Positions 5,311 through 12,079 of a stretch of 16,645 nucleotides of DNA are shown in pieces (within the stretch, counting starts at the first letter, position 1; every line of letters starts with the position of its first letter). The stretch lies in assembly GCA_013812265.1 (NCBI GenBank), contig JACCTQ010000259.1:1-16645 (forward strand). Reading direction: 5' to 3'. Origin of the DNA: Actinomycetota bacterium (GTDB lineage: Bacteria; Actinomycetota; Thermoleophilia; Gaiellales; Gaiellaceae). Both the position numbers and the translations under genes were made by a program. A model generated the notes under the pieces. It searched no databases, was not told where the DNA came from, and saw nothing but the letters and a program-made list of their open reading frames with translations.

Positions 5311-6672
5311 ATGGAGCTCGAAGCCATCTTTCAGCTGCTGTTCGGGGCCGGCGTCGTAATCACGGTGGGCCTCTTCGCCGGCGCAGCACTGTGGAACATC
5401 TCCGGTCGCTTCTGTCAGGGCGCAGCCGCCTTGCTGGGGCCCCTTGCGGCTGCCGGCTGGATCTCGTTCGCCTTCCGGCCGAATGCGGAGCTCGCAGTCT
5501 CCGCCGCGGGACTGACCGCCTGCTGCGCGGCCGCGCTGGGCGCGTACGTCCTCCGCCGGGCGCTCGTCCGCAGCCGCAGGATCGAGAAGGAGATGAGCCG
5601 GGCGGAAGCGCGTCTTTCCGAGGTCGTTGCCCGCGAGGTGGCCGAGCAGGCATCGGAGCTCGAGCGAGCGCTGGCACGAGCGCGCGCCGACTCTTTGTCG
5701 CTGCTTGGACAGGAGGAGCGGCGGATAGCCGAGGAGCGACGGCAGGCCGTCGCCGAGGGCGAGCGCCGCGCGAGCAGTGACCTTGCCGATTCGCTCCGAG
5801 CGGCGCAGGCGAGGCTCGAGCAACGGATCGCGTCCTGGGCAGAAGATCTCGAGCGAGCTCAGGGCACGCTCTCGACGCAGGCCGGGCGTCTCCGCGAGCG
5901 GCAGAAGCAGCTGATGAAGGAGATCGAGGCTCGGATCGAGACCGAGGCCAAGCGGCTCGACGCGGAGAGCGAGCAGCACCGTGGAACGGTTGCCCGGGTT
6001 CGAGATGAGCTCGGGCGGGCGGTGCAGGAAGCCCTGGCAGCAGCGCGGGCCGAGCTCGAGACCCACTCGGCCGAGCGCCGAAGGGCCCTCCACGAGGTGA
6101 GCGAGCGACTCCGCCGCCGGGAGCGCGAGCTACAGGAGCAGATCGAGCGGCAGGAGGGCGAAGCGGCCGGACGGATCCGCGCGAGCTTCGCAGACGTCGA
6201 GCGTCGCCAGGTCGAGCAACTGGAGCGGACGGTCGAGCGGGCGTCGAGCCGGTACGCAGACGCAGCGACGCAGCAGTTCGAGGGAGCGACGAAAGGCGCG
6301 CGCGAGAACGCCGCCAAACGGCTGTCCCGGGAGCTCGATCGCGCCGTGTCGATGTACGCCCGTGAAGCTCAGACGGTGCTCGCCGAGCGCCTCACGCAGG
6401 TGGCGGGCACGGGCACCCAGCGCCTGGAGAAACGGATCGGCCAGGTCGCGGCCGGCGTGGAACGACAGCGGGACGAGCTGATCGCGGCGCTCGAGCACCG
6501 GGTCGCCGAGACGGAGGCCGAGCTCCGACGCCGCCTGGAGGCCCTTGCCGCCGACACCGAGGCGGAACGCGGGATCTTGGAAGCTCGCCTCCACGACCTA
6601 GCCCGCCGGATCGAGGCACTGCTCGCCCGAGTGGACGAGTCGCGCGACAGCGTACGGACGCTGCGCGAGTAG
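5311..6672 (+). CDS. Membrane-anchored long coiled-coil protein, unknown function
   Basis: From ATG 5311 the protein has 453 residues. Three hydrophobic segments lie in the first 82 residues (about 8-28, 37-55 and 62-82). Some 370 residues then form almost pure Glu/Arg/Ala/Leu/Gln helix with heptad character and no Pro/Gly-rich break, ending in VRTLRE. The layout is that of a membrane-tethered cytoplasmic rod. It broadly resembles structural, polarity or tethering coiled-coil proteins such as the DivIVA or RmuC type, but I see no RmuC nuclease domain or other named domain. The in-frame ATG at 5302 would add three residues. The gene begins 33 bp after the UbiA-like gene and ends 2 bp from the stop of a convergent small gene. 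Function unknown. Confidence 0.85.
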   Translation: MELEAIFQLLFGAGVVITVGLFAGAALWNISGRFCQGAAALLGPLAAAGWISFAFRPNAELAVSAAGLTACCAAALGAYVLRRALVRSRRIEKEMSRAEARLSEVVAREVAEQASELERALARARADSLSLLGQEERRIAEERRQAVAEGERRASSDLADSLRAAQARLEQRIASWAEDLERAQGTLSTQAGRLRERQKQLMKEIEARIETEAKRLDAESEQHRGTVARVRDELGRAVQEALAAARAELETHSAERRRALHEVSERLRRRERELQEQIERQEGEAAGRIRASFADVERRQVEQLERTVERASSRYADAATQQFEGATKGARENAAKRLSRELDRAVSMYAREAQTVLAERLTQVAGTGTQRLEKRIGQVAAGVERQRDELIAALEHRVAETEAELRRRLEALAADTEAERGILEARLHDLARRIEALLARVDESRDSVRTLRE

Positions 6673-6674
6673 CC

Positions 6675-6875
6675 CTACAGGAGAATCTCGGTGGCCGTCT
6701 CGTGCGAGCAGCCGCTCCGGACGAGCTCGACGGCTCGATGCAGGTCGGCCTCGCTTCCGGCCAGCCGCTCGGCGAGCACCCACGGATAGCCGGCCTCGAT
6801 CAGTATGTGCAGGCGCCAGCTCTCCACCTTCGCCCGCTCGCTTTCGACGGTCGCGATCTCGGTCGTCTCGCTCAT
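6675..6875 (-). CDS. Small conserved-looking hypothetical protein (66 aa)
   Basis: A 66-residue protein with an acidic N-terminus, then ESWRLHILIEAGYPWVLAER (about 18-37), ADLHRAVELVRSGC (43-56) and ETATEILL (59-66). The pattern W-R-L-H-x-L-I-E-A-G-Y-P followed by D-L-H-R-A-V-E-L matches, from memory, short orphan proteins common in Actinobacteria. I therefore consider it real despite its size. It is likely a soluble two- or three-helix protein with one Cys (56). The stop at 6675-6677 is 2 bp from the stop of the convergent coiled-coil gene, and the ATG at 6875 is 67 bp from the divergent xseA start. No clear Shine-Dalgarno or -10 box sits at the usual distance. Function unknown. Confidence 0.72.
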   Translation of the reverse strand: MSETTEIATVESERAKVESWRLHILIEAGYPWVLAERLAGSEADLHRAVELVRSGCSHETATEILL

Positions 6876-6930
6876 CGGTTGTCGGTTCGTCCTCTACCCG
6901 GCGAACCCTTCCCGGCAGACGGGCGCGTGG

Positions 6931-6936
6931 CATGCT
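6931..6936 (+). promoter_or_regulatory. Weak -10-like hexamer before xseA
   Basis: CATGCT, with A2 and T6 of the -10 consensus, lies exactly 6 nt before GTG 6943. The geometry equals the better boxes at 3827 and 12068. Sequence match alone is weak. Confidence 0.25.
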
Positions 6937-6942
6937 GACGCG

Positions 6943-8097
6943 GTGAAGGTCGAGGCGACCCAGTACGGCGACCGGAAGGTCTACACCGTGTCCTCGTTCA
7001 ACCGCGGCATCGGCGAGTGGCTGTCGCGGCTACCGACCGTTTGGGTCGAGGGAGAGGTGACCGAGTTGCGTCGCCAGGAGCGCTGGCAGAGCGTATTCCT
7101 CACGCTCAAGGACCCGACGGACGGGGCCTGCCTCGGCGTCACGATGCCGCGCGGACAGTTCGACGCGCTCCAGCTCGACCTGGTCGACGGTGAGCGCATT
7201 CACGTATACGGCCGCCCCGAGCTATTCGAGGCTCGCGGCGACTTCCGCCTCCGGGCGCTGACACTGGAGCGCTTCGGGCTCGGCGACCACCTCGCGGCAC
7301 TGGAGCGGTTGAAGCGCAAGCTGGCGCTGGAAGGCCTGTTCGCGCCGGATCGCAAACGTGCCCTGCCAAAGCTCCCGCGCCGCATCGGGCTCGTGACGGG
7401 GAACGACGCGGCCGCCAAGCGCGATGTGCTGACCGCGATCACGGCGCGCTTTCCCCCGGCACGCGTCGTCGTGGTCGAGACCTACGTCCAGGGGCCCCGC
7501 GCAGCGCCCGCGGTCGTCGCCGCGCTGGGGGCGCTCTGCGACGTCCCCGAGCTGGATGTGATCGTGGTCGCGCGCGGGGGCGGCTCGTTCGAAGACCTGC
7601 TTCCGTTCAGCGACGAGCGGCTCGTGCGGGCGATTACAGCCTGTCCCGTTCCGGTGGTCACGGCGGTTGGACACGAGCAAGACGTCCCGCTCTGCGACCT
7701 GGCCGCCGATGGGCGAGCATCGACTCCGAGCGCTGCGGCTCGGCTGGTCGTACCCGATCTAACGGCCCTGCTGGAGGAGCTGTCGCGGGCTCGAAGCGGG
7801 CTCGAGCTGGGAGTCCGACGGACGGTTGACCGCGAGCGGCAGCGACTGGATCTCCTCCGTGATCGGCTGGAACGAGCGCCGCGGCTACTGGTCGAGCGCC
7901 GACGGGCGCGGCTGGAGCAGGCTGCGGGCCGGCTGCGAGCGCTGTCCCCGCTCGCCACGCTCGAGCGCGGCTACGCGGTCGTGCGAACCGGGAGCGGAGT
8001 CGTGAGATCGTCCGCAACCCTCGCAGCGGGGGACAATGTGAGCGTGGAGCTCGCGAGCGGCGCCTTCGACGCCGAGGTCACGGAGACGCGGTCGTGA
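6943..8097 (+). CDS. xseA: Exodeoxyribonuclease VII large subunit
   Basis: This 384-residue protein is the catalytic large subunit of exonuclease VII, which degrades single-stranded DNA to oligonucleotides in the cytoplasm. The N-terminal OB-fold (about 13-108) contains VWVEGEVTEL and VFLTLKD. The nuclease core follows with LFAPDRKRALPKLPRRIGLV (135-154) and then TGNDAAAKRD. ARGGGSFEDLLPFSDE and VVTAVGHEQDVPLCDLAADG with ASTPSAAA complete the signature. A helical coiled-coil region of about 90 residues comes next, then the ending LERGYAVVR. It is somewhat shorter than the E. coli protein (about 450), mainly in the coiled-coil region. GTG 6943 is chosen because the homologous N-terminus begins there; the frame is open further upstream without family similarity. 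xseB starts inside its stop (GTGA). Confidence 0.95.
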   Translation: MKVEATQYGDRKVYTVSSFNRGIGEWLSRLPTVWVEGEVTELRRQERWQSVFLTLKDPTDGACLGVTMPRGQFDALQLDLVDGERIHVYGRPELFEARGDFRLRALTLERFGLGDHLAALERLKRKLALEGLFAPDRKRALPKLPRRIGLVTGNDAAAKRDVLTAITARFPPARVVVVETYVQGPRAAPAVVAALGALCDVPELDVIVVARGGGSFEDLLPFSDERLVRAITACPVPVVTAVGHEQDVPLCDLAADGRASTPSAAARLVVPDLTALLEELSRARSGLELGVRRTVDRERQRLDLLRDRLERAPRLLVERRRARLEQAAGRLRALSPLATLERGYAVVRTGSGVVRSSATLAAGDNVSVELASGAFDAEVTETRS

Positions 8098-8330
8098 CCG
8101 GGGCCCCTGCAACCTTCGAGGAAGCCCAGCGTGAGCTCGAGCAGATCGTGCAGCAGCTCGAGAGCGGGCAGGCGACGCTCGATCGGGCGTTCGCTCTCTG
8201 GCAGCGCGGCGAGGAGCTCTACCGCTTTTGCGTGGGCCGGCTCGATGCGGCCCAGGGAGAGATCGAGGAACTCGCCCAGCGGGCCAAGCCGGCGTCATCG
8301 GAGACGCAGCCTTCCCACGAGTCCTCCTAA
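8094..8330 (+). CDS. xseB: Exodeoxyribonuclease VII small subunit
   Basis: A 78-residue small subunit that wraps the XseA coiled-coil as multiple copies. The signature is FEEAQRELEQIVQQLESGQA (8-27), then LDRAFALWQRGEELYRFC. The tail after about residue 60 is low-complexity Ser/Glu. The GTG at 8094 overlaps the xseA stop as GTGA, and GGAG lies 8 nt upstream inside xseA, so expression is coupled to the large subunit. Confidence 0.93.
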   Translation: MTGAPATFEEAQRELEQIVQQLESGQATLDRAFALWQRGEELYRFCVGRLDAAQGEIEELAQRAKPASSETQPSHESS

Positions 8331-8335
8331 CCGCT

Positions 8336-8341
8336 TAGAAT
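8336..8341 (+). promoter_or_regulatory. -10-like hexamer before the cNMP-domain gene
   Basis: TAGAAT, a strong -10 match, lies in the 18-bp gap after xseB, 7 nt before ATG 8349. It implies an internal leaderless promoter in addition to any read-through from xseAB. Confidence 0.42.
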
Positions 8342-8348
8342 CCCGGAC

Positions 8349-8762
8349 ATGCCAGCGCCGACCGAACTTCTCAGGCGGGTCCCGCTGTTCGCCGATCTAG
8401 AGCGACGAGAGCTCGAGTCCCTCGCGTCGTCCTTCAAGGAGCGCATCTTCTCGCCCGGCGACACGGTGGCAACCGAGGGCGAGAGTGGCGTCGGGTTCTT
8501 CGTCATCGACGAAGGCGAGGCGGCCATCTCCATCCGCGGCGAGGAGCGCGCCACGCTCCGCTCGGGCGACTACTTCGGTGAGACCGCGCTCATCGACGAC
8601 GGAGCCCGGACGGCGACCGTCACCGCAAGCACGGAGCTGCGCTGCTACGGGTTGACTTCCTGGGACTTCCGTCCCCTCGTCGAGTCGAATGCGGGGATCG
8701 CCTGGAAGCTCCTCCAGACGCTCGCCAAGCGCCTGCGCCAGGCCGAGCAGCGTTCTTCCTAG
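8349..8762 (+). CDS. Stand-alone cyclic-nucleotide-binding-domain protein
   Basis: The 137-residue protein is a single CRP/FNR-type nucleotide-binding domain. It opens with LLRRVPLFADLERRELESLA (7-26), continues with beta-roll strands (FSPGDTVATEGESG, FFVIDEGEAAI), and has the phosphate-binding cassette at 73-91. There GDYFGETALIDDGARTATV keeps Glu78 and Arg87, the residues that normally contact the ribose and phosphate of cAMP or cGMP. Only a short C-helix region follows (about 112-133). There is no helix-turn-helix, kinase, channel or other output domain, so it is not itself a CRP-type regulator. It could be a nucleotide sensor acting on a partner. It shares a strand with xseAB, but a functional link to exonuclease VII is not evident. 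Confidence 0.88.
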   Translation: MPAPTELLRRVPLFADLERRELESLASSFKERIFSPGDTVATEGESGVGFFVIDEGEAAISIRGEERATLRSGDYFGETALIDDGARTATVTASTELRCYGLTSWDFRPLVESNAGIAWKLLQTLAKRLRQAEQRSS

Positions 8763-8781
8763 GACACGGGCTTCTACATTC

Positions 8782-8807
8782 CCCGGGCCAGGCAGCATGC
8801 GCCCGGG
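8782..8807. terminator. Hairpin between convergent genes
   Basis: CCCGGGC (8782-8788) pairs perfectly with GCCCGGG (8801-8807) across a 12-nt loop. It fills the 45-bp space between the stop of the cNMP-domain gene and the stop of the convergent glycerate kinase (TTA at 8808). No T tract follows on either side, but GC-rich hairpins without U tracts are common in actinobacteria. Probably a bidirectional terminator. Confidence 0.5.
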
Positions 8808-9770
8808 TTACTGGAGTAGTTCCCGAGCGAGTTTCTCCCCCATCGCGACGAGGTCCTGCTCGGTTGCGAGGTGTTGCCCGCTCAGAGCGCGGCACTCGAC
8901 CCCGGGCAAAGGCTCGACCACACGGCCCGCCACAGCGACGCACCGCACTCTCGCCCTGCGGCAGGCATCTGCGACCACCGCGGGTGCCTTACCCGCGAGC
9001 GTCGTGGCGTCGATCGCGCCTTCTCCGGTCACGACCAGATGAGCCCCGTGAATCCGCTCCGGAAAGCCGATGAGCCGGAGCACCCGGCCCGCGCCCGGAA
9101 CGAGCCGCGCGCCGAGCGCCGCGAAAGCCGCGCCGAGCCCTCCCGCGGCGCCTGCCCCGGGCAGGTCAGCGTACGGACGCAGCACAGCCATGGCTGCGAG
9201 GCGCGCCTCGAGCCTGTCCACCGCGTCGGCTGACGCGCCCTTCTGCGGCGCGAAGGCCCGCGCCGCCCCCCGCTTGCCGAGCAAGGGATTGCGAACATCG
9301 CAGAGCACGTCCGTCTCCACCGAGAGAGCGGAGACGACTTGCAGCAGACCGGCGCCCCCGTCCACCGTCGCCGTCCCGCCGAGCCCGACGAGCAACGACC
9401 GCGGTCCGTGTCCGAGAGCCGCAACGACCAGCTCGCCCAGCCCGCGGCTCGAGGCTGTGAGCGGATCCAGCTCTCCAAAATCAAGCCGGCCCAGCCCGAG
9501 AACCGCCGCAGACTCCACGAGCGCCGTCCCGTCCGGCAGCAGCAGAAAGGGCGCCGAAATCGGCCGGCCGAATGGATCGGCAACCTCCGCCTCCCGCCAC
9601 TCCCCGCCGAGCGCGCGCGCGAGCACTTCACCGGTGCCGTCACCTCCATCGGCCACCGGCACCGCGGAGGCGGCGACGCCTCCCGAGCGAAACCCGGCCG
9701 CAAGAGCCTCTGCCGCCCGGACGGCCGGAAGAGAACCCTTGAAGGCCGTTGGTGCCGCGATCACCCTCAT
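8808..9770 (-). CDS. Glycerate kinase (GarK/GlxK family)
   Basis: The protein has the hallmarks of the GarK/GlxK glycerate kinase family, which phosphorylates D-glycerate with ATP. These are APTAFKGSL (6-14), VADGGDGTGEVL (39-50), VGLGGTATVDGGAG (128-141), AFAPQKGAS (172-180), GAAGGLGAAF (208-217) and VTGEGAIDATTLAGKAP (247-263). At 320 residues it is shorter than the usual 370-380; the missing length is mostly in the middle and in the C-terminal helical region, while every motif is intact. Whether the product is 2- or 3-phosphoglycerate cannot be told from sequence. It lies 21 bp after the LPG-synthase-like gene on the same strand. A TAGACG hexamer 6 nt before ATG 9770 hints at an additional leaderless start. 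Confidence 0.92.
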   Translation of the reverse strand: MRVIAAPTAFKGSLPAVRAAEALAAGFRSGGVAASAVPVADGGDGTGEVLARALGGEWREAEVADPFGRPISAPFLLLPDGTALVESAAVLGLGRLDFGELDPLTASSRGLGELVVAALGHGPRSLLVGLGGTATVDGGAGLLQVVSALSVETDVLCDVRNPLLGKRGAARAFAPQKGASADAVDRLEARLAAMAVLRPYADLPGAGAAGGLGAAFAALGARLVPGAGRVLRLIGFPERIHGAHLVVTGEGAIDATTLAGKAPAVVADACRRARVRCVAVAGRVVEPLPGVECRALSGQHLATEQDLVAMGEKLARELLQ

Positions 9771-9776
9771 TGGCAG

Positions 9777-9782
9777 CGTCTA
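9777..9782 (-). promoter_or_regulatory. Weak -10-like hexamer before glycerate kinase
   Basis: TAGACG on the minus strand, 6 nt before ATG 9770. It differs in the last base from the TAGACT-N6 arrangement seen twice elsewhere in this window. Confidence 0.2.
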
Positions 9783-9791
9783 GCACCCGGC

Positions 9792-10856
9792 CTAACCGGG
9801 CATGCCGGCATGGTCCCGGACCTCGTCTACCCCCACCTCTCCGGCGTCCTCTGCTTCGTCGGTCTCCGTATCGGCGGGCATCCGCTTGAGCATGGCGAAC
9901 GAGAGGCCCTCTCGAGCCAGGAACAGGAGGCCGACCCCCACGCCGACGGACATCTCGACCACCTGGAGCCCAAGCCCGTACGCGAACCCGCGCGGGTATG
10001 CCACGCCATAGGAGACGAGCGGAAGAGCAACCGCCGCCTGGAGAAGGCCGATGTTTCCCGGCCAGAGCGGGAAGATCGTCGCGACGTTCATGAGCAGGAG
10101 AACGAGGCCGGCCGCCGGCAGTGGTGCGTGGATCCCGAAGGCTCGCATGGCGAGATAGACGGCCATGAGCTGGAATGTCCACCCGACGGCCTGGTAGAAG
10201 ATCGCGGCCACGGCTGCCAGGGGCGCGTTCATCACGCCGAGGCCCTGGCGCGCCATGCGCAGCAGCTGGCGCACCGGCCCGACGATGTCCGGCGCGGGGC
10301 GTCGATTCAAGCGCGCGCTTGCGACGCCGAGGGCGAACAGCACGCCGCCGATACCCGACACAGCGATCAGGCTGACGACCGCCCAGTCGGGGATTCTCGC
10401 AGTGACGAGCACATATGCCACGAGCAATACGGCGGGGATGAAATCGAAGAGCCGATGGGCAAAGACGGTTCCGACCAGGGCCGCCGTATGACCGTGGCCC
10501 CGCGGTTGACCGCGGGCGAGGACCGCCACGCGAGCAAGCTCACCGATTCGCCCGGGCAACACCGCGTTGCCGAGCAAGCCGACGGCGAACGCTGAGAACA
10601 CACTCGCAAACGGTGCGTGCGGCTTGGGCAACGCCTGGTTCACAACGGTCCGCCACGCCAGGGCACGCGCGACGACTGAGAGTAGGTTCAGGGCAAGGGC
10701 TGCGACGATCCACCACCAGTCGACGATCGTGAAAGCGTCGGCGACGCTCGCCCAGTCGGGGCCACGCCACCACAGCAGCAGGGCGCTCGTCACGAGGAAC
10801 GGCAGCACGAGTACTGCTCGCAGCCAGGGATTAGCTGGCAGCCGAAACCGCATCAT
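9792..10856 (-). CDS. LPG-synthase transmembrane-domain family protein (UPF0104-like)
   Basis: A 354-residue polytopic inner-membrane protein with about eight hydrophobic segments. It carries the family motifs FAVGLLGNAVLPGRIGELARV (about 90-110), AHRLFDF (133-139) and IFPLWPGNIGLLQAA (261-275). These define the transmembrane (flippase-like) domain of lysylphosphatidylglycerol synthases. The soluble aminoacyl-transferase domain is absent. Such stand-alone proteins are generally thought to move or modify lipids. The tail after residue 328 is acidic and probably cytoplasmic. Two consecutive ATGs (10856 and 10853) follow a good ribosome site (GGAG, 7 nt before the first). The start overlaps the end of the PimA-like glycosyltransferase by 26 bp, implying a cotranscribed glycolipid synthesis and transport pair. 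Confidence 0.88.
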   Translation of the reverse strand: MMRFRLPANPWLRAVLVLPFLVTSALLLWWRGPDWASVADAFTIVDWWWIVAALALNLLSVVARALAWRTVVNQALPKPHAPFASVFSAFAVGLLGNAVLPGRIGELARVAVLARGQPRGHGHTAALVGTVFAHRLFDFIPAVLLVAYVLVTARIPDWAVVSLIAVSGIGGVLFALGVASARLNRRPAPDIVGPVRQLLRMARQGLGVMNAPLAAVAAIFYQAVGWTFQLMAVYLAMRAFGIHAPLPAAGLVLLLMNVATIFPLWPGNIGLLQAAVALPLVSYGVAYPRGFAYGLGLQVVEMSVGVGVGLLFLAREGLSFAMLKRMPADTETDEAEDAGEVGVDEVRDHAGMPG

Positions 10857-11997
10857 CTCTTTGCTCCTCGGTCGCCGGGAGCCCCGTCACGCGGACGTAG
10901 ATCTCGAGCAGTCGGCGGGCGATGCCATCCCACGAGTAGCGCTCCTGGGCCACACGTCTCGCAGCTTCACCGAGCAACTGACGCCGCGGCTCGTCCGCCA
11001 GCAAGTCCACGACGGTCTGCGCAAGCGCGCTGCGGTCGCCCGGTGGTACCAGGCAGCCGACTTCCGGGCTCGCGACGTCCCGGTAACCCGAGATATCGGA
11101 CGCGACGACCGGTGTCGCGCACCCGAAAGCGCGCGTTAGAACCATGCCGAAGCTCTCTCCGCCGAGCGACGGCGCGACGAGCGCCTTTCCCGCCAGCAGC
11201 TCGGCGGTGAATTCGTCCTGGGCGAGGAACCCGAGGATGTCGATCCCCTCCTGCGAGATCCGAAACCGGCTCAGCAGTAGCCGGACCGCCAGCGGATCGG
11301 CGCCGATGACCCGCAGACGGGCGCCCGTCCGCCGATGGATCTCCGGCCATGCCTGGAGCAGGACCTGGAGACCCTTGCGCCGCTCCTGGCGTCCCGCGAA
11401 GACGATCTGGTGCTGGCGCTTGCCGGCGTCCGCGTGCGGGGGGATGAGGACGCCGTTCGGCACCACCTCGTATTCGCCCGAAAGCCAGCGAGCGGCCGCG
11501 TCACGCGCGGCCTCGGACACCGCGATCCGGTGGTCGATCCGCTCGGCTAGAAAACCCCACATCGGTGTGGCGAGTCGCATCCAGCCGAGCTTCCCGCTCG
11601 CGTGAAAGGTGGCAACGATGGGCGACTCGGCCATGGCAAGTGCCGCGATCCCGGGCACGGGTGTCATCGGCTCGTGCACGTGCACGACATCGAAGCGCTC
11701 CTGGGTGAGCGCCCGCCGCAGCCGACCGACCGCGCGCGGGCTCAGGATGATGTTCGGCAGGGAGCCGTTGGCCGGGACGATCACCGACCGGCCGACCGGG
11801 ATGACATCTGCGGGTGGCGAGCCGTGCCGTCCCACGCGCGGGTGCAGAACACGGGTGAATTGTCCAGGCGGGTCGTTGCCGATCAGCGTGCGCGTCTCGA
11901 CCCCGAGCGCGCGAAGCGCCGCAGCCTGCAGCTCCGCGTGCTCGATGACCGCACCCCAGAAGGACCAGGAGTACGGAACGACGATCCCGACCTTCAT
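10831..11997 (-). CDS. GT4-family glycosyltransferase, PimA-like
   Basis: The 388-residue GT-B glycosyltransferase resembles mycobacterial PimA, which transfers mannose from GDP-mannose to phosphatidylinositol at the inner face of the membrane. Shared segments are VGIVVPYSW (3-11), VPANGSL (74-80), FDVVHVHEP (102-110), PIVATFHAS (126-134), GRQERRKGL (202-210) and LGGESFGMVL (278-287). The N-terminal Rossmann domain ends near 175 and the donor-binding domain spans about 195-370. The EX7E motif has Glu281 but Arg289 in place of the second Glu. PimA's GGV loop is replaced by WGAVIEH (14-20). The acceptor may therefore be a different lipid, and donor specificity is not certain. A TAGTTC hexamer lies 7 nt before ATG 11997 and no Shine-Dalgarno is seen. 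The LPG-synthase-like gene overlaps its end. Confidence 0.88.
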   Translation of the reverse strand: MKVGIVVPYSWSFWGAVIEHAELQAAALRALGVETRTLIGNDPPGQFTRVLHPRVGRHGSPPADVIPVGRSVIVPANGSLPNIILSPRAVGRLRRALTQERFDVVHVHEPMTPVPGIAALAMAESPIVATFHASGKLGWMRLATPMWGFLAERIDHRIAVSEAARDAAARWLSGEYEVVPNGVLIPPHADAGKRQHQIVFAGRQERRKGLQVLLQAWPEIHRRTGARLRVIGADPLAVRLLLSRFRISQEGIDILGFLAQDEFTAELLAGKALVAPSLGGESFGMVLTRAFGCATPVVASDISGYRDVASPEVGCLVPPGDRSALAQTVVDLLADEPRRQLLGEAARRVAQERYSWDGIARRLLEIYVRVTGLPATEEQRDDAVSAAS

Positions 11998-12004
11998 CCG
12001 GGAC

Positions 12005-12010
12005 GAACTA
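12005..12010 (-). promoter_or_regulatory. -10-like hexamer before the PimA-like gene
   Basis: TAGTTC on the minus strand, 7 nt before ATG 11997. The overlapping CATAGT would give 9 nt. Either fits a leaderless start; neither is a perfect match. Confidence 0.28.
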
Positions 12011-12067
12011 TGACTGACGGCCCCGTCTCCGCACGAGCCTCGAAGGCGGGCGAGGCCGGCGGCGCTC

Positions 12068-12073
12068 TAGACT
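12068..12073 (+). promoter_or_regulatory. -10-like hexamer before the adenosine deaminase-family gene
   Basis: TAGACT followed by 6 nt and GTG 12080, identical in sequence and spacing to the box at 3827-3832. The shared stretch extends two bases downstream (TAGACTCG in both). No Shine-Dalgarno precedes the GTG. Confidence 0.45.
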
Positions 12074-12079
12074 CGCTGT

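Noticed and set aside
6805..6942. Upstream extension of xseA
   Set aside because: It lacks family similarity and overlaps the antiparallel 66-aa gene; the XseA N-terminus aligns from GTG 6943.
9339..10595. 418-codon plus-strand frame opposite glycerate kinase and the LPG-synthase-like gene
   Set aside because: Antisense to two genes with clear motifs; no recognisable domain of its own.
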